A stretch of DNA of 64,000 nucleotides from Trebouxia sp. TZW2008 (taxonomy: Eukaryota > Chlorophyta > Trebouxiophyceae > Trebouxiales > Trebouxiaceae), in NCBI GenBank assembly GCA_002118135.1, contig BDIU01000099.1, positions 465,829 to 529,828 of the forward strand. The letters are read 5' to 3'. The translations under genes and the position numbers were made by a program. This document shows positions 41,601 to 52,311 of the stretch, piece after piece (positions within the stretch are counted from its first letter, which is position 1; every line of letters begins with the position of its first letter). Below the pieces are notes generated by a model, which did not search any database, had not been told where the DNA came from, and worked only from the letters and a program-made list of their open reading frames with translations.

Positions 41601-44562
41601 AAGGAAATGTTTGGAGGCAGCTCATTGCTTCTGTATGCATCCAGCTGGGTCAAAGAACCCCATGGAACACATGCAAATGATCAGGTGATGACCTGCAGGC
41701 AGGATAGGCAGTACATTTGCTGCTGAGCTGGGCCCAATGCAAATTCCTGAACCTCCCTGATGTCACAGCCTCGTCAATCTATGTTTCTCCAGCTGTGTAG
41801 TGTGCTCACTGACAATGCAGGTGCAGGCAGGGTAGGCAGTGCATTTGCTGCTGAGCTGGGCACAATCCAGGTCTCTGAACAGACAAACTCCCTGTGCATG
41901 TTGGGCACAGATCCAGTAGCTATGCCTGCCAGCAAAGCGCTTCTTCCTCCTTCCTTCAGCTGTCTGCTATGCTGATGAAACTGCAGGCAGGGTGGGGAGC
42001 GCATTTGCTGCTGAGCTGGGCACAATGCAAGTCTGTGAACAGACAGACTCCCTGCGGGCGCTGGGCACTAACTCATTAATGATGCTCATCAGCAGAGACT
42101 TTCCCTTTCTCTTTCAGCTGTCTAATGTATTCAACACAAATGCAGGCAGGGTAGGCAGTGCATTTGCTGCTGAGCTAGGCACAATGCAAGTGTCTGAACA
42201 GACAGACTCCCTGCGAGTGCTGGGCACGGATCCAGTGGACTACCTGGTGTCTCCAAGAGTGCTGGCCTGCATGATTGCTGGACCTGTCCTCAACATCATG
42301 TGCTTCTCCATGGGTAACGCTTCTAAACAGAAACTGCATGCGCGCATGAGCTGTCAGACGTGCTTTCCCAAATGCACACATTTGTGCGGTGCTTTCAGCT
42401 GATGTTATCATGTTTAGTACAACAATGTGTGCTGCCCAGAAGGCGCAGGGGATCATGTCACTGCTGATCGCATAGTCAGCCTGTTAAAGACAAAGAAAGG
42501 TCACACAGCTGTTCTGGTTGTGGATGACACGCTCACCAAAATGTCTCATTTCACCCCATTGCTGTCATACATGCATTGGAGTTACGGAGGAAGTACCTAC
42601 ATGGGACAAATTTCATAGTTGTACCTGATCACAGTCCCAACAACTTCTTTGCCACCAAAAGTCTCTCTTGCCAAGGCAAACCTGGTGGGGCTGAGAGGTT
42701 CTCACACTTTCAGTTCACCTGGGAATGCAGACCTGGCCCAAACAATGTAGCTGATCCTATCAGTAGACACCCTCCACATGTTGTTACAATGCTGTTGGCA
42801 GCAGTCAGGGCACAGCCATTCAGCTTGGTTGCCACTGCTTCTCATGCTACACTCTGCCACAGATCCTGTGCAGAATCTCACAAGTATGTTGCGGCCTTTG
42901 AGACTGGGTTTGGCTCATTTTCAGCCTGAGCATACAGCCCAAATGTTCTGACCCAATGCAAAGCCTAAGGACCATTTTCATCAGCTGAGCCATGCAAAAT
43001 GTCAGGCTGGTGTGCTTTGGCAGTAGACCTTACTACATGGGCAGCTGGTGAGCGCTGCAGGCTTGCTGCCATGACTGGTGAGTTCAGAGCCTGTAGCAAC
43101 TTGTCTGGGTCGTCTTTCAACATATAGCTGAGCCTGTAGCAACTTGCCTGGATCGGCTCAGTCACATGTTGAAACACGACCCAGACAAGTTGCTACAGGC
43201 TCTGAACTCACCAGTCATGGCAGCAAGCCTGCAGCGCTCACCAGCTGCCCATGTAGTAAGGTCTACTGCCAAAGCACACCAGCCTGACATTTTGCATGGC
43301 TCAGCTGATGAAAATGGTCCTTAGGCTTTGCATTGGGTCAGAACATTTGGGCTGTATGCTCAGGCTGAAAATGAGCCAAACCCAGTGTCAAAGGCTGCAA
43401 CATACTTGCGAGATTCTGCACAGGATTGGTGGCACAGTGTAGCATGAGAAGCAGTGGCAACCAAGTTGAATGGCTGCGCCCTGACTGCAGTTCATTAATG
43501 CCATCACAACGTGTAGAGCGCTCAAAATGTGACTGCAAGCTGATCATTGGCCCTCAAATTTGCTGTGTTGCACACTTACGCCTGCAATGCTTTGGACTTG
43601 CATGGACTTGGACTTGGACATCATAGCGCCCTGGATATTGCAGACAACAGTCACAACCATATCAATTTGACGCTTCATTCAGATGAAACTGCCGTACATA
43701 TGCCTGATCGCAGCTTGCTTGCATGACAACAGAATTGACATGATAGAAAGTGAATTCCAGCAGTTGTCAGGAAAGCAGCTTCTGTTAGTAGAAGCAGTCT
43801 GGGATCATCATGCTTGCAACGTCACGATAATCTGTGGCTAAGAGGCAGCTGCATGGCTTGCAGGTTTGGCAGCGAGTGTGGGTCTAGCTGAGACAGTGTA
43901 CGGCGTCTCAGCCAATGTCATCCTGGACTCTGCGTGCCGCGCCATCACATCTTGGGACATAGTCACCAGCTGCATTAAAGCCTGGGTCTTTGGCACAATC
44001 ATTGCAGTGGTGAGTACACAGTACATGCATATACATTGATGCCCAGCAAAGGGGGTGGGCATTGTCAGCATCTGCGAGCCAACAATGCATTCCGGTTCTT
44101 GAAAGGGACCTTTCGAACAGCTGATAAAGCCAGCCTCTGCTTTGGTGGCAAAGGTCACAGTGGTGCATGGCAAACATCTCAACACCATGTGCCTGATATA
44201 CACTCACACAGCGCTCTTCAAACTGACATGATCCTGTCCTCCTGCCACTTTGACTACTGAGTCTCAGCAGCATGGATTTAGAGGCAGACCTGACACTCAG
44301 AACATGACAAAGCTGTCCGTGCACGCAATATGCAAACAAATGCTGTGATCATACAGCATGTTTGTGTTTATATGACAAGTAAACTGCATGGGTGCAGGTC
44401 AGCTGCAGTTGGGGCTTCACGACAACTGGTGGCGCCAAGGGTGTTGGTGAATCCACTACAAGCGCTGTGGTCATTAGCCTTGTTCTCATCTTTATTGCAG
44501 ACTTCATTCTTTCCTTCTTGTTCTTCCAAGGACAAGGAGACGCATTGAAGCAGTGCATGTAG
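38653..44562 (+). CDS. TGD1: TGD1-like permease of the plastid inner-envelope lipid importer
   Basis: Membrane subunit of the plant MlaE-type ABC importer that brings ER-derived lipid into the plastid. Exons: 38653-38950, 39322-39423, 39696-39805, 40727-40835, 42146-42313, 43864-44009, 44398-44562; 365 residues, close to Arabidopsis TGD1. The first ~100 residues are Ser/Arg/Gln-rich and fit a transit peptide. Then come [80 protein letters not shown] with [19 protein letters not shown] (the conserved cytoplasmic loop of MlaE permeases), [13 protein letters not shown], and [20 protein letters not shown], all in TGD1 order. The ATPase and MCE subunits (TGD3, TGD2) are not in the window. Introns hold exon echoes, two TIR elements, hairpins and a retroelement fragment. 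Confidence 0.95.
39835..40012. mobile_element. TIR element copy (MITE-like), degraded
   Basis: It carries the family core (CAGTCACTGCATCCTGGCCG, TGGTGCTTCTGAGTAAGGAC) but its ends are poorly kept. It lies in TGD1 intron 3, just before the 40020-40243 hairpin. Confidence 0.6.
40020..40243. repeat. Foldback repeat in TGD1 intron 3
   Basis: GCTTGCCTGGCAGCTCAACC (from about 40080) pairs with GGTTGAGCTGCCAGGCAAGC (about 40163-40182). The pairing continues outward (TGCATATTGACTGTGATACA against TGTCACGGTCAATATGCA) with mismatches, giving arms of about 90 bases. Confidence 0.8.
40418..40593. mobile_element. TIR element, near-complete 176-bp copy
   Basis: Its termini are inverted repeats: left TACAGTAATTTCTCAATATA, right (reverse complement) TGCAGTAATCTCTTGATATA. 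Internal TGTCCTTACATT/TTAGGAATGTCCTTA motifs match the copy at 62158-62335 in inverted orientation. No coding capacity. Confidence 0.8.
41505..42110 (+). repeat. Four upstream partial copies of TGD1 exon 5
   Basis: The acceptor and 5' part of exon 5 (TGCAGGCAGGGTAGGCAGTG, CATTTGCTGCTGAGCT) recur at about 41510-41560, 41695-41755, 41820-41935 and 41982-42105, before the intact exon at 42146. Peptides decay with distance: [20 protein letters not shown] (nearest), [42 protein letters not shown] (farthest). Confidence 0.93.
42440..42800 (+). mobile_element. Ty3/gypsy retrotransposon fragment (integrase and RNase H pieces), decayed
   Basis: [20 protein letters not shown] and [10 protein letters not shown] (42470-42565) resemble the start of a Ty3/gypsy integrase core. 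[19 protein letters not shown] and [20 protein letters not shown] (42590-42770) match the end of the RNase H domain. In intact elements RNase H precedes integrase, so the order here is rearranged. The fragment sits in TGD1 intron 5 and continues into the long inverted repeat. Confidence 0.8.
42801..43488. repeat. Long near-perfect inverted repeat (arms ~334 bases)
   Basis: The left arm starts GCAGTCAGGGCACAGCCATT at 42801 and runs to about 43134; the right arm runs from about 43154 to 43488 and ends in the complement AATGGCTGCGCCCTGACTGC. Only about 19 bases separate the arms, and mismatches are few. It lies in TGD1 intron 5, next to the gypsy fragment. Confidence 0.93.
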
Positions 44563-44607
44563 ATTTCTCCACTGCCAAGTTGCTATTGCTTGTCCCTATT
44601 TGTGCTG

Positions 44608-46237
44608 TCACTTCTTGGAAGGTATCAAATTCTTGAAAAGCTTGACTCCCTTTGTCAGAGGACTTTGGGATGCACTGAAATTGTAATAGGCAAACTCTAT
44701 GTTCTCTGTGGTTGGCCTTTGTTGCTGTCGTGCAATTTGGGTAGATTCCTCCCCTTTTTGAATGAAAATTGCCCATGGTGCAGCAGAGGGGCTCTTGCCT
44801 TTTGGCACCTGCTTGAACATGACAATATCTGTCTTGAAGATCCATCCCTGCAATAGCAGACACAACAAAGACTATCGCAAGTGCCAAACAAATGGCACAG
44901 ACAGGTTGGCCAAGATCACGCTCAGACAAGTGCTAGTCTGCCCTAATCTGAAGTTGTTTTCAAACTTTCAACATGCAAGGCTACACACTTCATTTTCGAA
45001 CAACTTCAGTGTCAATGAAGCAAGCAAAGCAATGCCTCTTTTGGTGACCCACAAGCAACTAGCAGATTAACAGACACAGCGCTCCTACCTGAACTTGGAC
45101 TGGTAAGAAGCTGTAAACTGACTCAAAGGATGCAGCAAACTTTTTGTACTCATCGTCAACAGCATCAGGTACCCAGTCTGCATTCAGTACCAAAGCCATA
45201 CGGCCTTTCCATTGCGATAGCAGCACATCCACCTTCTCAATCTGCATGCACTCAATTGTGTTTGAATGTTCAGATTTGCAGAGACTTAAAATGTACGTTT
45301 TTGCAGCAAGTTTGGTGGTACACATACGCAGTGCATTGGGTGTACACATTTGCAGTGAAATTGGATGTGCAACTGTAGTGAGCAATGCAATCCTTGGGAG
45401 GCCCTGAACATCACCTCATCTTTTGTTGGGCCGACAATGATCAACAATGCAGAAACGGATTCCAAGAAAGCCTCTCCCAGGCTGATGGCTCTGAATGCTT
45501 GCTTTGCATGGTGCTGACGCTGCTTCAGGGCTTGTGCAGCATCTTCGCTACTGCATATGACTGTCAGCTGACTGAGCACATCTTTTGGCAAGCCTTTCAG
45601 AAGGTCGGTCACAAGCTGTGCAATCTGCAATCCCAGCCCATACACATTGAGATTTGAATGACATGCAGATGCTGCATCTGCTGGATGACAGCTGCATAAG
45701 CGTAGAAAGAGAGCATTCCTTTCTCGTGTTCATTGCATGCGTGCATGCACGCATTTGAACCCACCGCAGGTGCTGATTGGTCTGCCACTGGCACATCTAT
45801 AGCTAGTTTCTGGACAGCACTGCCTTTGAAGCCTTTTGTTTTGGCAGATGAGCTCAGCTGTGATGCAAGAGCAGATGCGGCTTGTGTCACCTGTGTAGGC
45901 AGCAGCTACATGTCAATGTCAGGTTCACGGAGGCTATGAATGCAAAGCAAGCTGCATTTTGCTGACAATTCAGGCAACATACAGCTTGCTCTCGGCTTTG
46001 AGGCAACTTCTGGGCTGGCTGCGCAGTGTCTCCTTGTGGCTTCCGTGCTTTGGCACAGACAATTTGAGAGGTCAAACTTCTTTGCTGCCTGCTTATGTGC
46101 CGACAAGGCCGAACAAGCCCGAACGTAGAAAGTCGTTGAACTGTGTTAGGTGCTGCTCGCACTGCCAGACGATGCAATGATGCGCAATGACAGGATAGAA
46201 CAATTTGTGTTTGAACACTACGCACGCCCACTGGCAT
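44608..46237 (-). CDS. DUF1995 domain protein, probably plastid
   Basis: Exons: 46237-45983, 45890-45765, 45624-45415, 45241-45089, 44847-44608; 327 residues. A leader rich in Arg, Ser and His (about 60 residues) looks like a transit peptide. The body fits DUF1995 (PF09353), found in cyanobacteria and plastids: KLAIDVPVADQSAPA near the start, WKGRMALVLNADWVPDA in the middle, FAASFESVYSFLPVQVQ, then a final exon with PWAIFIQ, QRPTTENIEFAYYNFSASQS and PLTKGVKLFKNL. Some DUF1995 proteins, such as LPA3, help photosystem II assembly; whether this one does is unknown. It ends tail to tail with the TGD1-like gene, only 45 bases between stops. No exon echoes are seen in its introns. Confidence 0.8.
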
Positions 46238-46936
46238 GCTGGAGTCTGCTGTATGCTGCTGACGCCAAAGGTCAAACTCGACAATCTACCGTATCCGAGA
46301 AGTCGATTTAACGCCAATCTGTAACGGCTGCGCTTGCCTGCACTATTGCCTATGTACCTTGGCGATTGTTGCACAGAGGGCATGCAAACGCCTGCAGAGG
46401 GGAAGCTGCTTGCAGTATCCTGACATATGTAATTCATGTCTCAGCCTGGCTGTTTCCTGTTTGTCAGTTGAGGTCACATGCACCTAAATGTGTCCTTTTC
46501 AGATGCCGACGCATAGCCCTGAAAATGCTTTGTAATAGCAAATGCTCAGTGGTCAGTCTTGTAAAATGTCTAAGTGTAACGTCAATCTGGAAGGTTGGAT
46601 ACGCCGTAAAAGCGCATTTCTGATGAAATTGGCGCGACACTATGAACTCAGTGACCTCCAAGTTGCAGCAACCAGCATGTACACACCATACTCAAGCCAA
46701 AGTAAAGAACAGCAGCATAAACATCAACCAGTCACAGACGCGTCAAACTAATCAGCAGCATCTTTGTGATGCAAATGCCATGGCTCTGGCAACGTGTTAA
46801 TAGACTGTCAGAAGATACTGGTTGGAGGGAATCTGGTCTGAGCTTGACTGTCCAGCTGCTTTGCATTGTGTACATTCTAGTCCATTACAGCAACACATGC
46901 TGTCAAGTAATGAAGTTGATTTGAGAATACCCTGTG

Positions 46937-48036
46937 TCACCAGAAGTCATCGTCTTGTGTTTTCTTGGTGTTCTTCCGCTGAGGTTTGCTTTCGAACCAG
47001 ACATCAGACAGACCGTCATCATCTTGACGCCGCCGCTGTTGCCGCCTTCTTTGCTGCATTTGATTGCGAGAGCCAGAAGGGTCTGCAAGACCATAATGTC
47101 AGAGATTGCAGCCATAAATTGATTTCTCTCCATGCAATGCAAACCAACAGCTCTCACCTTGAGCATCTTGCTTGCCCCAAATCTTTGTTGCAACATACAG
47201 CCCAAACAAGACTGTTCCAACTGTGAAAGCAATCTGCAGTTCACACAGTTGATAGCTGTCGGACTACTTGAGCAGCATGAAGCGCAGCTTGGGCGTGAGC
47301 ATCAGGCTTCATGCCAGCAAGCTTATCAGCCAGGGTCATATCTCACCCCCAGAAGGCCTCTGACAACCCCAACTGCTACAAGCACAAGGCCTGCCTTGAC
47401 AGCAATCTCCACCTGCATTTGCATTTGGTTTCAATTAGTGCTAGTGCCAGCAGTTTGCATTTTATGAAGCTGAGAATGCAGGCCTTGAGTGAGCATCTCT
47501 CATGCAGGAGTTTCATTATGCGGCAGATGTCTTTGAAACTCTATGCTAGGGCGTACGCAGCACTTACTGTTGCCCGTTCAATGTTGCTTGGCACCAGGTC
47601 GATCACTATGTCAGTGACCTTCACACTGAATGTGTTTGCTGCCATCAGCAAAGGTGCTGCAATTGAGGGGACCAAGCCAGAACTTCTGCGTGCCTGCAAA
47701 CAGGTGACACAGGCTTGGTGTGGCTGCTGTGAAGTGCGCTATGCTGACAACAGGACAGACCTGATTGCTCCAGCTATCCTCATCGTCGTACTCGACGTAG
47801 TCATCGTCATATCTGGACCGTCGTGCCTTGGCTTGTATACAGGACTGCTGTTGGTATCGTTTTGACATAGTGTGCCAAGCCGTATTGACTTGCCAGGGAG
47901 GTTTTGGAAAGCTTTGCCGGCATCTTGATTGTTGCAAGCGCGTTCTCGAGCTTGCTGAAATGCAGGTGAGCCGTCGTGCTGAAGCTATGCAACGCAGTCT
48001 GATCAGTCTCGGACTGTTCAAAAAGGTCCCGACCAT
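46937..48036 (-). CDS. Unknown small membrane protein, probably plastid
   Basis: Not recognised. Exons: 48036-47761, 47693-47568, 47412-47347, 47233-47158, 47082-46937; 229 residues with consistent phases. The first ~70 residues are Arg/Ser/Gln rich with no acidic residues, as in organelle presequences. A very acidic patch follows (YDDDYVEYDDEDSW). Two adjacent hydrophobic segments (VKAGLVLVAVGVVRGLLG and FTVGTVLFGLYVATKIWG) form a possible membrane hairpin. The tail is basic then acidic (QQRRRQQRRRQDDDGLSDVW, ending DDDFW). It shares its upstream region (48037-48606) with the divergent acyltransferase gene. No echoes seen. Confidence 0.7.
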
Positions 48037-48606
48037 GATTGAGCACTAGGACCTCAGCAGCATGTCAAAGCGGCTCGGCAAATGTCATGTAGCATGAGAT
48101 GCTTTGCCAGATCACGACGTCACGTCGACCGGAGGTGTAGCTTTTGAAATGCACTTTAATTTGCAAGTGGCACCTTCTGCGCCGTTTGGTCTTCTAGGTG
48201 TCGAAGCTCTTCTTCATCCTGCTTCCGGTGGAAGTTGCCTCTTCTTCCTTCACTGTCACAAGTCAGTCACAAGTCGCAAATCGGACTCTACGAGTCGCAG
48301 GGCTCGCAGACTTTGCTTTTGCTTTTTACCGATGTGTTTGTTGCACTTCGAAGTTATACGCTGAGGTCCGGGCCCGGCCGATAAGGTTGAAGTGATGTGC
48401 ACAGTTTGTTACGTGTTGTTACGTTAGCAGGTTGTTGGGGTCTGGCCGTGACCTGACACTTGTCAGTGTCATCAGCGGTTTAGTCAGCTTGATCATACGC
48501 TTATACTGTAGCGGCGTGAAGTTCTGGCGCATATCTGCCGACCGTATTAGGGCTGTCACAAGCGTCATCTGAGCTGTTGAGAAAGGTCTAGAGGACTGTT
48601 CATGCT

Positions 48607-51516
48607 GTGTTTGGTATAGCGGGGCTGTTTTCTGTTACGTGGAGACTCATGCAAGAGGATCACAACTGGTCTCGGACAGCAGAGTTCAAAGTGGACAGCA
48701 CTGTTGTGCAAGTCCCGACTGATGACAGAGCTTTGGCTGATCTTCTGAGCAGCAAACTGAATGAGGATGATCACCTCATCAGTGCTTCTGCTACACAACA
48801 TCAGCAATCAGATGCAGGCCTCAGGCAGCGCAGCAAACCCTCTGCGAGCAGCAACCAGGTCCCTGCTGGGGATGTTCCTGTATCACCCAGTCAGCTGAGG
48901 AGATTGATCAAAGACTCACCCTTCATTGACACACAGAGCCACATGACAGCTTATGAATGGTTCAAGGCTATTACCTTGCTACCTTGGACACTCTTCAGAA
49001 TCCTTGTAGCAACGCCCTGTACACTTCTATGCTGGCTTGTGGTTGCCTTGCTTGTCTGGGGCGTTCCAATCAACACCCCTTTGCCTAGATGGAGACAGGT
49101 GGTCATGAGCGGATGGATCAGGTGGGCTTCTCACTTGCTGCATTGCTACCTGAATAGCGTCATGTGCAATCTTCTGACTGCCGGATTGCGTTGTTGCAAA
49201 TTTTTTGTATTGTCAACAGACCATGTTTGCTTGATGCACAGGTTTTGGTCCACACTGCTAGTCAGGCTTGGCTTGAGCTTTTTCAACATGACAATCAAGG
49301 GCAAGCAGCATATTGCTGAGGCGCAGAAAGTCCGGCCCATCATCATCTTCAACCACGTCTCATATCTGGACGGCATTATTTTGGCATCAATCTTTGCTCC
49401 ATCTGGTATTGCCAAGGCCAGTGTGGCAAAGATGCCGTTCTTTGGAGTATGTACCAGAGCCCTGCAATTCCTTTTCATATTGCGGCGGGGCACCACAGAT
49501 GAGCAAAACAAGCACATCTTTAGCGGAAACCCTACTGAGAAGATTGCTGAGAGGGCAGTTGACCCAAGGTGATGCAGCTTGCAGTCTAATCGAATCGTCG
49601 CCTGCGCTCTTCCCAATCATCTGCTTGCAAGAAGCAGCAGTGATTCAGAAATGTGGGCTGTCCCTGCAACAAGAGGGCTACAAGCTCCACTTCCTCTTGC
49701 AAAAGCCTGTACTCAATGCTGTACTCTCACTGTTCTATGCCACGTATGACCAGCAATTCATGCACGTCGCCAAGCATGCTTGCCCTGCTATTGCGCCCAC
49801 AACTACAGTGTGCATTGGCACATCTGGCTTGTGCTCAATGCTCTTAGTGCTCTACTGCACAGGTGCATAAGTGACCCTCATATGCCACAATGCTGTGATG
49901 ATTTGCTCTTGAAGACATATACATCCTTTCTGTCATTGCTGACACATCAGCCAACCATCGTATACTGCTGCAGCTTTCTGCTGTTTGTTGTCACCAACCA
50001 TGATTTTGCAGATGTCCATTGTTCGTTGTAGCACTGAGGACACCACCAAGCACAAGTATTGCCTGCTGACAGTTGCCAAGGGCGCCTTTGAGTCAGAACT
50101 ACTTACAGTCAAACCTGACGCACTGACCTCTGTTGTATGATGTTGCATTTACCCACTGTTCACTAAAACCACCCTGATGTTGCGATATGATGTTGCCGGT
50201 ATCTGTTGTTCATTGTGGCTCCTGAGGACACCACCAAGCACAAGCACTGCCTGCTGATGTTTGCCAAGACCGCCTGTGTATCAGGATTACTGTAAGTCAT
50301 AGCTGATGCATTGCCCCACTGTTGTGTGATGCTGCAGATATCCATTGTTCATCGTGGCTCCTGAGGGCACCACTAAGCACAAGCACTGCCTGCTAACCTT
50401 TGCCAAGGGCGCCTTTGCACCGGGCTTGCCAGTCATGCCAGTGCTGCTCAAGTACTCCTCAGCCAGGTTCAACCTGGGATGGGGCATTGTGTACACAGCG
50501 TGGCATTTCTTCAGGACCTGCCACCAGTACGTCAACCACCTTGAGGTTGAGGTGCTGCCAATCTATCACCCCTCAGCAGGTGCGTGAGCTGCTGTGTTTC
50601 TCCAGCATACGTTCTGATTTTGTGCCCTCAAGTCTCCTAATCGCTATACTTGATTGGTCCTGTACAGCCGAGCATTGACATCTGCCACCAGTGCACGAAG
50701 CTCCTTCAGGTGACATGCTGCCAACTTGCAGATCCTCAGCAAGTGTGTGAGCTGCTGCCATTCTCAAGCATGCCTGCTGCCCTCTTGTCGTTGCAGCTTC
50801 CATATTCTCTTTGCCGTGAGTGGCGTTGTATGGCTCGCCAGCAGCACCTCTCAATGTCTTTGATAGCTTGCAATGTGCAAGACGCGAATCAGGCTTGGCA
50901 AGCACAGCTATGCATTGTCTAGCGTTCATGCATGTTGTTTTGGTTAGTTCGTTCAGCACGCCGTTGTGCAGTCAGCAAGTGCATGCAAAGGTGAACATCT
51001 TTCAACAGGAGGTCCGTACATCCAATGTGGCTGCTTTTAGTTGCAAGCTCAGGTGGATCCGATACTCCATGAACATGCAACTCTTCAAGCAACAAACTGA
51101 AGCTGCATACGTGGAGCTTGAACAGACCTCAGCCAATTTATTCAGCAATATTGGGCAACCCTGGTTTTGGGGTTCTTGCATTGACCCTAGTATCTAAGCT
51201 ACACTGCAGTCAAAACAATCGTCTGCCCACAACACGCCAAAAACTTGCAAAAGCTTCATGTGCCTATGTGAATTGCTACTGAGCACTCCCTGAACACACT
51301 TTGTGCTGTGTAGAGGAACGCCAGTCCCCAGAGCTGTATGCTGCCAATATTCGCAAGTTGATGGGTGAAGCACTGGATGCTCCACTCAGCACACACGGCA
51401 TCCCACAGCAGCAGGCACTCAAGCGCAATGGTATCCATGTCGACTGGACAAGCAGGCAAGTGCTGTCATTGCCTGTTGACACAAGTGTGATGGCTGTGCA
51501 CCTTCATTGCAATTAA
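48607..51516 (+). CDS. Lysophospholipid acyltransferase of the LPEAT/LPCAT type
   Basis: Transfers acyl groups to lysophospholipids, in plants mainly lysophosphatidylethanolamine/choline at the ER. Exons: 48607-49121, 49242-49568, 50338-50579, 51314-51516; 428 residues. A soluble N-terminus leads to a membrane stretch (LPWTLFRILVATPCTLLCWL). PlsC-type motifs follow: NHVSYLDG (catalytic HX4D), the FILRRGTTDE region, FIVAPEGTT (motif III), and GLPVMPVLLKY (motif IV). FFRTCHQYVNHLEVEVLPIY and SPELYAANIRKLMGEAL match the plant LPEAT C-terminal segment. No EF-hands are seen, unlike LPEAT2. A second ATG at 48649 is possible. Exon 3 is echoed on both sides. Confidence 0.9.
50005..50300 (+). repeat. 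Two upstream partial copies of acyltransferase exon 3
   Basis: The acceptor side and 5' part of exon 3 (GCAGATATCCATTGTTCATC, CACCACTAAGCACAAGCACT, GCCTGCTAACCTTTGCCAAG) recur at about 50008-50115 and 50198-50290, before the intact exon at 50338. Confidence 0.92.
50690..50775 (+). repeat. Downstream partial copy of the acyltransferase exon 3 end
   Basis: The exon end and donor (ctgccaatctatcacccctc, AGCAGGTGCGTGAGCTGCTG) are echoed at about 50707-50765 as ctgccaacttgcagatcctc and AGCAAGTGTGTGAGCTGCTG. Confidence 0.75.
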
Positions 51517-52311
51517 GATCCTGTGCCTTCATATCATGTGCTTGCGTCGCACGGCAGTGTGCTGCCGATGCTGACATGAGCATTGAGGTGGACTGATTGA
51601 TGGCAAGTGTGGTGCTGTTGGGGCGCTCATGATGCAGGCTGTGCTTTGATGTCAGCACTCATGAGCATTAGGTGCCTCAGCACTAATGATGCATTGAAGT
51701 TGATGTCATGCAGATATGTGCGGCAGCGCAAGCATGGCGACCCGAAGCCAACACATGTGAAAGCAGCACCTCTTGTCAACCACAGCAAGGAGAGCTGAAG
51801 GCTGAGGCATACGCATGGTGAAGCTGTCACTGCCCTTTTGAAGCACATCATCCTGAAACGGTCACTTGCTTAGCAAATCTGCTAAGCACTTGGCCTTATG
51901 CAGCTTCACCAGGACACTGTAACAACAACAGCAGCAGCAATATGCTGCTATGGAATTCAATGCTGTCACAGTTCATGCTTGTTGACTGTAACATTTATGA
52001 CATCCATCATGGCATGTCATGACTTGGTTTGCCTTTTAGTGACAGACAGTACAACTTGTACTGTACAAGCAATGAAAAAGTGTGAGCAGTTTGGCAAGTT
52101 CAAAGCATTTGAGCAGCTAGCCGAAGTTGTAAACATGCTGACCATTTCGGACATATTGCCAATAGCGCACTGAAGCAATGTGTTTGTCTGGTCGAAGTTG
52201 ACACTCAGACAGGCATGCTTGCACCAAGTCACACACACTTACGAATACAAGTAGATGAGCAGCATGGTGTGAGAGTCTAAGGCAGGACTGATGGCCCTGG
52301 CAAAAAAAGCC
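51517..52311. other. Convergent intergenic region, nothing recognised
   Basis: Lies between the stops of the acyltransferase and the mS26 gene. No conserved coding segment, RNA gene or clear repeat is seen. Confidence 0.5.

Noticed and set aside
43838..44339. Minus-strand frames of 121-143 codons
   Set aside because: They are the antisense shadow of TGD1 exon 6 and flanking intron.
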